This document shows, in pieces, positions 51,351-58,986 of a DNA stretch of 64,000 bases (positions within the stretch are counted from its first letter, which is position 1; each line of letters opens with the position of its first letter). Position numbers and translations under genes: made by a program. Source of the stretch: Methanoregula sp. (GTDB lineage Archaea > Halobacteriota > Methanomicrobia > Methanomicrobiales > Methanospirillaceae); NCBI GenBank assembly GCA_026625165.1, contig CP112999.1, positions 1,364,001 to 1,428,000 of the forward strand, in the 5' to 3' direction. Under the pieces are notes generated by a model that did not search any database, had not been told where the DNA came from, and saw only the letters and a list, made by a program, of their open reading frames with translations.

Positions 51351-52007
51351 GTGAATAATGATTGTAATAACAAATTCATTGATTTTATCCATATTTTATC
51401 TTTAATAATCACTGTTCTTGTTATACTAATTTTGATTTCTTATTTCTTGATAGTCGTGGTGATTTTGGTAGTACTATATCTCTTGTATACGGTTCTTATT
51501 CTCAAAAAAACCCAAGAATTGATAAAATATAACTCAGAATTTAATAGTCATGGCTTCCATCACGCGATAATAATAGCTCATAAAATAAATGCTGTAAACG
51601 GAGAATACAATAAATCTGATTATCTTTCTGGAATAGATTTGTTGATAGAGAAATTTCAAAAACATCCGAATAAAATCAATTATAAAATTTATGAGGTTGA
51701 CTCAAAGGAACAAGTTATTCCAATAATTAATGATGACAGAACAACGCATTTATGGATTTTCGGTCATGGACAAAGGAATAAATTACGTTTTCAGAGTGGA
51801 AACTTATGTTATTTCGAAGTTCGGGATGCCCCGAAAAAACAATTTATTGGCCAATACCATTGCAACACACTAATTGGAAATAGTTTAGCAGATTACAACC
51901 AACCGAGAAATCAAGATGTGTCTCGATGGCTCCGATTTGAACCATTCATTCGAATTGCGATTTTTAAAAAATTCAAAGAATTAGAGTCTAAAAATTTATT
52001 ATTCTGA
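51351..52007 (+). CDS. Membrane-anchored protein with possible caspase-like peptidase domain
   Basis: A 218-residue protein starting at GTG 51351. Two hydrophobic stretches (about residues 13-50) anchor it, and the rest is cytoplasmic. A strand ends in His139-Gly140 (THLWIFGHGQ) and, 31 residues on, GQYHCNTLIG carries Cys171. This His-Gly then Cys arrangement after hydrophobic strands is the pattern of clan CD (caspase/gingipain-like) peptidases, but nothing else proves the assignment. The gene is very AT-rich, unlike the integrase before it, and lies in an island with other defence-like genes, which would suit an effector. No partner sensor is adjacent. Confidence 0.55.
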   Translation: MNNDCNNKFIDFIHILSLIITVLVILILISYFLIVVVILVVLYLLYTVLILKKTQELIKYNSEFNSHGFHHAIIIAHKINAVNGEYNKSDYLSGIDLLIEKFQKHPNKINYKIYEVDSKEQVIPIINDDRTTHLWIFGHGQRNKLRFQSGNLCYFEVRDAPKKQFIGQYHCNTLIGNSLADYNQPRNQDVSRWLRFEPFIRIAIFKKFKELESKNLLF

Positions 52008-52032
52008 AATGATAATTGGGATTTGATCAATT

Positions 52033-52257
52033 ATGGGATTTTTAGATTTTTTGGGAACATTCGTTAAAAGATTATTATTCTTTATTGGGGGTTTCATTAT
52101 CGCGTTCCCTGTTGCTGGAGCAATAATGATGACTGGCGGAAGTTATTCGAATTTTCAATTTAATCCAAATCCAATTATGGCAATTATCGGGATTATTGTC
52201 TTTATTATTGGTATAGCAATGATGTTTTATGCCGCTAAAATGAAGGACCATGATTAA
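52033..52257 (+). CDS. Small two-helix membrane protein
   Basis: A 74-residue protein with two membrane helices (about 12-33 and 46-67) and a short polar loop with NFQFNPNP between them. No family is recognised. It starts 26 bases after the putative caspase-like gene, has the same AT-rich composition and probably shares its transcript, so the two may act together at the membrane. Confidence 0.55.
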   Translation: MGFLDFLGTFVKRLLFFIGGFIIAFPVAGAIMMTGGSYSNFQFNPNPIMAIIGIIVFIIGIAMMFYAAKMKDHD

Positions 52258-52408
52258 TTTTTTTTATTTATGACTATTTTTCCGCGCGTTTCCCACTTTT
52301 CCGACTCAATCCTGATCCAATTCCCTCATTTAAATGCCCCGAATGATTGAGCTAACCTTCGGGTTCAGTAAATCTTATAAGCAAATATGTTCTTGGAAGG
52401 ATAATAGC

Positions 52409-52648
52409 ATGTTTAACAACCCCGGCACGGTAACAGCGAGGGAGGTGGCCCCGTATGTCGATTCGCAGCGAGATGCGGCGAGATACGCGGCCTTCTTCAA
52501 TTTTTCAACGCTGTTCGTGTGCCTGCTGGCGGATATGGTGAGGATTCCGTCCGAGATCAGAAACAACCTGATTAGGAAGCACGCGGTCAAAGCGTCGAGC
52601 GCCCGTTGCTCCCGAGTATTGCTCTCCTCTTTTCGTATACGTCGTTGA
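52409..52648 (+). CDS. Small hypothetical protein
   Basis: A 79-residue frame from ATG 52409; it is open upstream to 52334 but that part looks non-coding. AATCTTATAA at 52371-52380 lies about 30 bases before this ATG, a well-placed TATA. The sequence is helical and contains REVAPYVDSQRDAARYAAFFN, then a basic C terminus. No family is recognised. It may be a small element-encoded regulator, but its coding status is uncertain. Confidence 0.4.
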   Translation: MFNNPGTVTAREVAPYVDSQRDAARYAAFFNFSTLFVCLLADMVRIPSEIRNNLIRKHAVKASSARCSRVLLSSFRIRR

Positions 52649-52856
52649 CCGTCGGTTCCATGAGCGCGTTGCTCCGGCCTTTGTGATCGCTGGTTAGGTC
52701 ACCTGCCGTTCGGAGAACGGTAATACCTGTCACTGCGATAGCCAAGGCTCCAGTTCTGCGCTCGGGGCCGGCGTTTTCTGCATCCTGGATGGCCGGCATC
52801 TCCCATGCCTGCCGCGGTACCGCTTGTGAACAAAATAAAAAAATTGGTGAAAATCT

Positions 52857-53123
52857 ATGCAGCAGAGTTCTGCGCAGCGTGATGACCCCCTGCGGGTCAC
52901 ACAGGAAGCCGTCGATGCCTATGAAAAGCGCACCGGCTTCAAAGGAATTGGAAAGGTCATGGTCGAGCACGGCGTCTGGGTAATTGTTCCTAACAGGGAG
53001 GTGGCGCAAGCCTATCGGGACAATGATACGTTTACCAGGGCCCATGCCGTGGGTCCTGCTCTGCCGGGCCATGATAGTAATCGCGCCGACTCTGCTGCTG
53101 GTATCCGGGAAGGTGCGCCATGA
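52857..53123 (+). CDS. Small hypothetical protein, first of an overlapping gene chain
   Basis: An 88-residue protein with no recognised family. The central part (EAVDAYEKRTGFKGIGKVMVEHGVWVIVPN) looks like a small alpha/beta unit. GGTGA lies 8 bases ahead of the ATG. Its stop overlaps the next start (ATGA), the first of a series of overlaps that runs through eight genes to 55764, implying one transcript. Confidence 0.6.
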   Translation: MQQSSAQRDDPLRVTQEAVDAYEKRTGFKGIGKVMVEHGVWVIVPNREVAQAYRDNDTFTRAHAVGPALPGHDSNRADSAAGIREGAP

Positions 53124-53485
53124 CGCTGTTTGCTGCAGGCTCCATCATCAGCGGGAGCGAAGGCTGCGTGCACATCCGCATCATGGGCGAACCGCACTAC
53201 CTCTGCCCCGAAGAACTCGGGCGGCTCATCTTCATGGGCGACAGCGTGCCGCTCCTGCGGAACTGGCCCACAACGAATGATCCGCCGCAGGTCTCCGGCA
53301 CGGTGCACCTCAACCCGTCCGGCCGTGGTGTGATCATCGAGAGCGGGAAGCAGCGGTACCAGCTGCCCCGCGACAAGTTCATCGCGGTGGCGCTCGGTGA
53401 GGATGTGTCCTGCATCTTCTTCGAGATCCCGTCCGATGAGCGGGAACCGGAGATTATTTCGCCGGCCCGGGGAGGCACAGCATGA
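53120..53485 (+). CDS. Hypothetical protein of the overlapping chain
   Basis: A 121-residue protein without a recognised family. Predicted strands dominate (CVHIRIMGEPHYLCPEELGRL, then GRGVIIESGKQRYQLPRDKFIAVA), so a small beta barrel is possible. It overlaps both neighbours by 4 bases. It does not share the GY/EVW pattern of the five genes that follow. Confidence 0.6.
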   Translation: MTLFAAGSIISGSEGCVHIRIMGEPHYLCPEELGRLIFMGDSVPLLRNWPTTNDPPQVSGTVHLNPSGRGVIIESGKQRYQLPRDKFIAVALGEDVSCIFFEIPSDEREPEIISPARGGTA

Positions 53486-53886
53486 CTTCGAGCCCGCTCC
53501 ACACCATCTCACGGAAGGCTGCAAAGATCCTGAATCGCCGTGGCTATGACGTGGTCTGGTCGATCACACTCAGGGAGTGGGATTCGCCCGAGACGTTTGT
53601 CTGCAAACGCGGCGCTGAAGACACCCTCCACGTGAAACTGAAACTCTCGCCCAATACCCTGACAGACAGGGCGGAAATTGTGAGGTATTGCGACGACGAG
53701 ATCCGGATCCTCCGCAGGCTGATGAGAACCAATCCTAACAAAACCGGAGAGCACTACGAAGTCTGGCTCTCGATGCCTTTTGGGAAATTTTCTGCAATCG
53801 AGGTCCTGCCGGAGACACTCATCGACCTGCGATCAGGGGTCGTCCTGTCCCCCTGCCCCCCTGCGGGAGGTGCGGCATCATGGTAG
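53482..53886 (+). CDS. Tandem paralogue family, member 1
   Basis: A 134-residue member of an unrecognised family present here in five tandem copies. It has the N-terminal helix ending at Gly21-Tyr22, a strand pair (TLHVKLKLS), a middle helix and the shared YEVW (residues 92-95) followed 11 residues later by IEV (106-108). Relative to the others, its region around residue 39 (TFVCK) is divergent. It overlaps gene 2 by 7 bases and the preceding gene by 4. Confidence 0.65.
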   Translation: MTSSPLHTISRKAAKILNRRGYDVVWSITLREWDSPETFVCKRGAEDTLHVKLKLSPNTLTDRAEIVRYCDDEIRILRRLMRTNPNKTGEHYEVWLSMPFGKFSAIEVLPETLIDLRSGVVLSPCPPAGGAASW

Positions 53887-54308
53887 CCCGGTTCTGTTAC
53901 ATCCTCGAGTACGAGGCACAGGAGATGCTCCGGGCGCAGGGCTACAAGGTCCACATCCTCCAGAAGGCCCGTTCACAGAACTCCCTGCCGCTCTGTGTGG
54001 TGGCGTTCCGCGAGCCCGGCGAGACCCGGTATGTGCGGATATGCAGTGCAGGGGGGAAGATCCCAACGCCCGCTGAAATCGAAGAGCGCTGCGCAAAGGA
54101 GATAACCCTCTACCGCAAAATACAGGCCCGCTCTCCCGGGGATACCGGGCTCCACTGCGAGATCTGGTTCTATGCAGTCAGGACCGGTTTCCACTGCTAC
54201 GAGGTGCTGGCTGACAGTATCCGGAAGATCCCGACACCTGCGCCGGCCGGGACCGGCTCGCTCCATGACTGCATACGGTGCCCGGTGCTGCGGAGGGGTC
54301 TCCTGTGA
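53880..54308 (+). CDS. Tandem paralogue family, member 2
   Basis: A 142-residue copy: helix, Gly21-Tyr22, a hydrophobic strand LPLCVVAFRE, then ETRYVRICS, helix, and CEIW (93-96), YEV (107-109). Most like member 3, sharing GETRY(V/I)R and the same spacing to the EIW motif. A Cys-rich tail (DCIRCPVLRRGLL) is unique to it. It overlaps the next gene as GTGA. Confidence 0.65.
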   Translation: MVARFCYILEYEAQEMLRAQGYKVHILQKARSQNSLPLCVVAFREPGETRYVRICSAGGKIPTPAEIEERCAKEITLYRKIQARSPGDTGLHCEIWFYAVRTGFHCYEVLADSIRKIPTPAPAGTGSLHDCIRCPVLRRGLL

Positions 54309-54709
54309 CAAGCCGGCGCTGCATTGTCCTGGAGCAGGGCATCCGCGAGCAGCTCCAGCGGGCCGGCTATACGGTCGAGATCGTCCCACCCGTATTCTTA
54401 AAGAAACTCCCGCCAGCACACCTCATCGCGACGCGGGGGACTGGGGAGACCCGGTACATCCGGGTCCGGAAGATGTCGCGCACGGAGCCCACTGCTGCGA
54501 ACGTCGAGCGGTTCCTCGGCCGGGACATCACCCGGTACCGGACCTGCATGGAGAGGAGACCCGCAGTGCCCGGCCTGCACTATGAGATCTGGATCTCCAC
54601 GCTCCGGCACGGCCTCACCTGCTTCGAAGTGAGCAAAGACAGCGTGCGGGAGATCCCCCGGATCCCGCCCGCCACACCGGCGGCCGTCCCTGCAGGAGGC
54701 ACACCATGA
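54305..54709 (+). CDS. Tandem paralogue family, member 3
   Basis: A 134-residue copy, starting at GTG 54305 in the preceding stop. Helix, Gly21-Tyr22, PPAHLIATRGTGETRYIRV, helix and LHYEIWIS (EIW 94-96), then FEV (107-109). The frame extends 9 codons upstream, but the GTG aligns best with the other members' starts. Pro/Ala-rich tail. Confidence 0.65.
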   Translation: MTSRRCIVLEQGIREQLQRAGYTVEIVPPVFLKKLPPAHLIATRGTGETRYIRVRKMSRTEPTAANVERFLGRDITRYRTCMERRPAVPGLHYEIWISTLRHGLTCFEVSKDSVREIPRIPPATPAAVPAGGTP

Positions 54710-55122
54710 CCGCGATGCACCGGATGGTGATCCTGGAGCGGGAGGCCGCCTCCATCCTCCGGGAACTCGGCTACGTGCCAGGGATCGTGAGCGACCAGTT
54801 CCCCCGCTCGCGATTCGTCCCGTACAATCTGGTGGCGACAAAGAAGAACAGCGACGGGACAGAAGAATGCGTCTGGGTGAAGCTGAAAGTCTCCCTGCAC
54901 CCGGTCCGCACACCGGAAGAGGCGGCCCCGTTCTGCGGCAGCGAGAGGAATTTCTACGAGAAGAAGTTCAAGGGCATCCCTTCCAGCAACCTGCTGCGAT
55001 ACGAGGTCTGGTTCTCGGTCCCGTCCGACAAGTTCGAGACCTTTGAGATCACCCACGACGGGATACGGCTGGCCCAGCACCCGGACCGGAAGCCGCTCGA
55101 CGCTGACGGGGGCCCTGCATGA
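54706..55122 (+). CDS. Tandem paralogue family, member 4
   Basis: A 138-residue copy with Gly22-Tyr23, VPYNLVATKK, VWVKLKVS, and YEVWFS (EVW 100-102), then FEI (113-115). It carries a 6-7 residue insertion in the middle relative to members 2 and 3. Overlaps both neighbours by 4 bases. Confidence 0.65.
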   Translation: MTAMHRMVILEREAASILRELGYVPGIVSDQFPRSRFVPYNLVATKKNSDGTEECVWVKLKVSLHPVRTPEEAAPFCGSERNFYEKKFKGIPSSNLLRYEVWFSVPSDKFETFEITHDGIRLAQHPDRKPLDADGGPA

Positions 55123-55490
55123 TCGCCCAGAGCGTCTTTCACGCGGCGAAGAACCGTTGCGGGAAACTTCTAGCCTCCCGGGGCTACGAGCCGGTGGTGC
55201 CGGTCACCGACCATTTCCTCTCGCGCTACATCCCGCTCCACCTGATCGGGATGCGGGGCAACTATGAGGCCCTCTGCGTCAAGATCCGGCACGCACAGGG
55301 AGCGGTGACGGCCCAGTACGTCGAATCGTTCTGCCGGTTCGAGTGCTGCCAGCTGCGATCGCTGCTCACGATGTACCCGGGCGATATCTTCCTCCGCTGC
55401 GAGGTCTGGGTGATCTCGCCCTCCGGGGCAATCCACTGCTATGAGGTGACGGCGACCGGCGTTTCCGAGGTGGCCGCCTATGTCCGGTGA
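55119..55490 (+). CDS. Tandem paralogue family, member 5
   Basis: A 123-residue copy with Gly22-Tyr23, IPLHLIGMRG, LCVKIRHA, and CEVWVIS (EVW 95-97), then YEV (108-110). It lacks the extra tail of member 2, and its middle helix is Cys-rich (FCRFECCQLR). It overlaps the next gene by 11 bases. Confidence 0.65.
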   Translation: MIAQSVFHAAKNRCGKLLASRGYEPVVPVTDHFLSRYIPLHLIGMRGNYEALCVKIRHAQGAVTAQYVESFCRFECCQLRSLLTMYPGDIFLRCEVWVISPSGAIHCYEVTATGVSEVAAYVR

Positions 55491-55764
55491 ACCGCCAGTA
55501 CCCGGCCATCAGGAAGAGCGGATCGAAGGAGTCCCGCTCTACCTCATCCCGAAGGTGATCGCGGACCATATCCGGGAGAAGCGCGAAGCGGTCTTCCAGA
55601 TCACGGCGAGCCGGGTGCGGGAGCACCGGTACCGGATCGTGGTCGAGACCTTCGACGAGCACGCACAGCAGGCGAAGGGGATCGTGCCGGCCCCGCAGGT
55701 CCCGCAGGCACAGAAATCTGTGCAAGTGCGGCAGCAGAAGGGGGGCCGTCATGGGGCTTCATGA
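55480..55764 (+). CDS. Small hypothetical protein at the end of the chain
   Basis: A 94-residue protein of another type: a helix-strand unit with EGVPLYLIPKVIADHIREK and ASRVREHRYRIVVETFDEH, then a basic Gln-rich tail. No family recognised. It is the last gene with clear overlap before the primase. Confidence 0.55.
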   Translation: MSGEPPVPGHQEERIEGVPLYLIPKVIADHIREKREAVFQITASRVREHRYRIVVETFDEHAQQAKGIVPAPQVPQAQKSVQVRQQKGGRHGAS

Positions 55765-55846
55765 GGTTCCCTGCACGGTGAATGCCAGCCAGGGCGAAGG
55801 TGGTGACCCGTGGATGGCCTGCTCCGTGAGGCAATCGCCCGGTTAG
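55751..55846 (+). CDS. Possible 31-residue micro-gene
   Basis: A 31-codon frame from ATG 55751 to TAG 55846 with a purine-rich GGGGGG site 4-9 bases upstream. It overlaps the preceding gene by 14 and the primase start by 37 bases. Nothing in its sequence shows function, and it may simply be chance in a GC-rich region. Confidence 0.15.
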   Translation: MGLHEVPCTVNASQGEGGDPWMACSVRQSPG

Positions 55847-58800
55847 CCGGGCCCGGTCAGGTCATCGAAGTCCGCGCACTCTCCGACCAGCACACCCATT
55901 CCGGTTACTTCAGCGATCCCGAAGTACTCGTCCGGTCAGTGGAGCCGCTCGATGCCGATCCCTCGGTTGCGGGCATCTACGTCACGCTGAACGAGGTGAA
56001 CCCGGCCCTGCTCTCGCGCCGGGCGAACCGGATCAAGATGCGGCTCTCCCGCAAGGACGCGACTACGAGCGACGCGGATATCGTGCGCCGGCGCTGGCTC
56101 CCGATCGACATCGACCCGGTCCGGCCGAGCGGTGTTTCCAGCACGGACGCGGAGCACGGCCTTGCGCTGCGGAAAGCGGACGAGATCGCCGCATGGCTTG
56201 AGTCCCTCGGGTTCCCGGAGCCGGTCAGGGCCGACTCGGGCAACGGGGCCCACCTGCTCTACCGCATCGACCTGCCGAACGATGACGCGGCAACGGCACT
56301 CGTCAAGGGCTGCCTTGCGGCACTCGACACGCTCTTCTCGGACGAGCAGGTGACCGTTGATACGGCGAACTTCAATGCCGGCCGCATCTGGAAGCTCTAC
56401 GGCACGATGTCCCGGAAGGGCGACTCCACACCCGAGCGGCCGCACCGGAGGAGCCGGATTCTCGCGGCCCCGGATGTGCCGCAGGTCGCGGGCAGTGCCC
56501 TGCTGGAACAGCTGGCCGCCCGGCTGCCCGCCGAGGAGCAGGCCCAGAAGCCTGCTGCAAAGGAGAAGGGCTTCGACCTCCGGCGCTGGCTCGCGCAGCA
56601 CTACCTCTCCGTCCGCAGCGAGAAGCCATACAGCGGTGGCACGCTCTTTGTCCTCGACCAGTGCCCATTCTCCTCAGCGCACAAGGACGGGGCCTTTGCA
56701 ATCCAGTTCGGCAACGGTGCGGTCTTTGCCGGCTGCAAGCACACCTCCTGCGGCAGCGGATCGCAGCGGTGGGCAGAACTTCGGGCCTGGTATGAACCCG
56801 ACCGGGCAGAGAAGCGCAAGCAGTTCGAGCAGAAGCAGAAACAGTGGGGCAAGGAGCGGGCCAGAGCAAAGGTGGAGAACGAGGGCAACGGCCCGGTCAA
56901 ACCTGCACCATCGCCCGATGCCCGGACTATGGCGCTCGATGTGCTTGAACATGGCGACCCGGTAGCCCTGATGCTCACAGCATTTGCGCAGGAGCATGTC
57001 GGTGACGAGATCCTCGCCCGCTGCCTCATCCTCTCGATGGCCTCGCAGGCAGTGAAGAACTCGGACGGGCTGCACGTCTCAGTGACCGGCGACTCCGGCA
57101 AGGGCAAGACGCATGCGTTCCGCAAGATGATGCGGCAGGTGCCGGACCGGTACAAAGTCCGGGGCACGGTGAGCAACAAAGCCCTCTACTACATGAAAGA
57201 CCTCGAGCCCCGCTCCGTGCTGATGAGCGACGATACCGAACTCTCGGACGGCATCCAGGAGATCCTGAAGTCCGCGACCTCGAACTTCCACGAGCCGATC
57301 ACGCATACAACAGTCACAAAAGACCTGACCTGCCGGGTCTGCACCATCCCCGAGCGGTGCGTCTGGTGGATAGCAAAGAAGGAAGGGACAGGTGACGACC
57401 AGGTGATGAACCGGATGCTCACCTGCTGGATCGACGAGTCGCACGAGCAGGACGCCCGGGTGCTTGCGGCAAAACAGAGAAAGGAACAGCAGGAGCCGGG
57501 GATGTTGCCGGACGAGACCCCGGAGCTGGTGACCTGCCGGGCCATCTGGGAGATCCTGCATGAGCAGATGGTCTGGGTCGTGATCCCGTTCTCGGAGCGG
57601 ATACGGTTCCATGCCATCAGCAACCGGCGCAACCCGGACATGCTCTACGACCTCATCAAGAGCCATGCGGCACTCTTCTTCTTGCAGAGGGAGCAGAAGA
57701 CCGCTGAAGACGGGACGCTCTGCATCTACGCGGGCGAGGCCGACTTTGCCGCAGCAAACGAGGTCTTCGCGCAGCTCTCGGGAACCTCGGGTGGGCAGGA
57801 ATCCAAGCTGACCCGGCGGGAGGCCGACCTGCTCGCCGCGATCCAGAAGGCGGATAGGCCCGAGTTCACCATCCAGGACATGCAGGAGCTCACGGGCTGG
57901 TCCTACTCGAGTATTTACCGGACGCTGAAAGGGTACGACAGCCGTGGGAAGAACTACACCGGGCTCCTGGAGAAGTGCCCCGCCATCTCGTTTACCGACC
58001 GGACGGTGACGATGAGCGAGGAGGAAGGCGTGTCGGTCCGGCGCAGGACGGAGGCGTTCGCGTGGAACCGGGGGATCTACCGGAACTGGACGACCGGCGG
58101 GCCCTGCTGGCTCGACCGGGGCCCGGGTGACGGCGGCAACAGTGACGGCAACAACGGCAGCAATGAGAGCGGCACCGGCTCGTTTGCAGCATTGCAGCAC
58201 GTTTCCAGCAGTTTTGCAGCAACTGCTGAAAAGATAAACGGTGCGTCCGGCTCTTCCGGATTTCCAAAAGGAGATGATAATAATAAAAATTCTTTACTAA
58301 GAGAAGGAACTTTTCAGCAAAATGGGAATACTGCTACTCAGGAAAGTTCCGGACCGGATCCGGCTCAGTGTGTGAAAAATGCTGCAAATGCAGCAAACGA
58401 AAACCGATTTCCCCAAAAACCTGCACAAATCGGAAAACCCGCGCCGTATCACACCCCGATTGTTTGCAGCAGCGGTACGCAAACTGCTGCAAACGTGCAG
58501 GAAACAAAACCTCCGGGCGTTGCAACTCCCGGCCCGCCCCACACCATCCGGGCCAAGGACTACAAGCCGCTCGAAATCCCGGAACCGCAGACCGCGTGCT
58601 ATGCCTGCGGTAAACGTGGGGCGTGGTATGTGGAGAAATTCACCGCAGAGCGGAGGGCCCGGCCCAAAGACCAGCAGGACGCCCGGCGGGTGTGCCGCTC
58701 GTGCTACAAGGCACAGGTGAAGGCCGAGCAGGAGGCTTCTGTCCCGCTGCCTGGGACGTTCGACATGGCCCGGTGCGAGCGGGTGACGGCAGCGGTCGGG

Positions 58801-58914
58801 AAGTGCTCGGTCTGCGGGTTGGAGAAGGCCGCGTGGATCGACCGGCAGGCCGGCGTGAAACTCTGCGAGTATTGTTATGGAGGAGAAGTAAGAAAAAAAA
58901 TAGCATTGAACTGA
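55810..58914 (+). CDS. Primase-polymerase/ATPase (replication protein of the element)
   Basis: A 1034-residue replication protein, start GTG 55810 with GGTGGTGA upstream. Residues 1-220 resemble an AEP-type primase-polymerase: D100-I-D102 as the metal pair, SGNGAH 143-148, and RIWKLYGT 192-199. A zinc motif follows (C285, H291, C309, C314) like that of primase CHC2 domains. Then an ATPase region with Walker A GDSGKGKT (427-434) and Walker B SVLMSDDTEL (469-478), and a winged-helix stretch (about 670-720). A Ser/Asn-rich linker joins two C-terminal zinc knuckles (CYACG...CRSC and CSVCG...CEYC). It likely primes and unwinds element DNA. Confidence 0.75.
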   Translation: MDGLLREAIARLAGPGQVIEVRALSDQHTHSGYFSDPEVLVRSVEPLDADPSVAGIYVTLNEVNPALLSRRANRIKMRLSRKDATTSDADIVRRRWLPIDIDPVRPSGVSSTDAEHGLALRKADEIAAWLESLGFPEPVRADSGNGAHLLYRIDLPNDDAATALVKGCLAALDTLFSDEQVTVDTANFNAGRIWKLYGTMSRKGDSTPERPHRRSRILAAPDVPQVAGSALLEQLAARLPAEEQAQKPAAKEKGFDLRRWLAQHYLSVRSEKPYSGGTLFVLDQCPFSSAHKDGAFAIQFGNGAVFAGCKHTSCGSGSQRWAELRAWYEPDRAEKRKQFEQKQKQWGKERARAKVENEGNGPVKPAPSPDARTMALDVLEHGDPVALMLTAFAQEHVGDEILARCLILSMASQAVKNSDGLHVSVTGDSGKGKTHAFRKMMRQVPDRYKVRGTVSNKALYYMKDLEPRSVLMSDDTELSDGIQEILKSATSNFHEPITHTTVTKDLTCRVCTIPERCVWWIAKKEGTGDDQVMNRMLTCWIDESHEQDARVLAAKQRKEQQEPGMLPDETPELVTCRAIWEILHEQMVWVVIPFSERIRFHAISNRRNPDMLYDLIKSHAALFFLQREQKTAEDGTLCIYAGEADFAAANEVFAQLSGTSGGQESKLTRREADLLAAIQKADRPEFTIQDMQELTGWSYSSIYRTLKGYDSRGKNYTGLLEKCPAISFTDRTVTMSEEEGVSVRRRTEAFAWNRGIYRNWTTGGPCWLDRGPGDGGNSDGNNGSNESGTGSFAALQHVSSSFAATAEKINGASGSSGFPKGDDNNKNSLLREGTFQQNGNTATQESSGPDPAQCVKNAANAANENRFPQKPAQIGKPAPYHTPIVCSSGTQTAANVQETKPPGVATPGPPHTIRAKDYKPLEIPEPQTACYACGKRGAWYVEKFTAERRARPKDQQDARRVCRSCYKAQVKAEQEASVPLPGTFDMARCERVTAAVGKCSVCGLEKAAWIDRQAGVKLCEYCYGGEVRKKIALN

Positions 58915-58986
58915 ATTCAAACACGGATCGTAACTCTTAACGGTTTCAGGGTCAAGACGAAACACATTACAGGGGGGTGTATTTTG

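Noticed and set aside
52587-53072. 161-codon minus-strand frame
   Set aside because: Overlaps the start of the ATGA-linked gene chain; no motif, and the plus-strand genes have ribosome sites and consistent overlaps.
57079-58200. 373-codon antisense frame opposite the primase/ATPase
   Set aside because: Open only because of the GC-rich codon bias of the true gene; no motif, start site or independent support.
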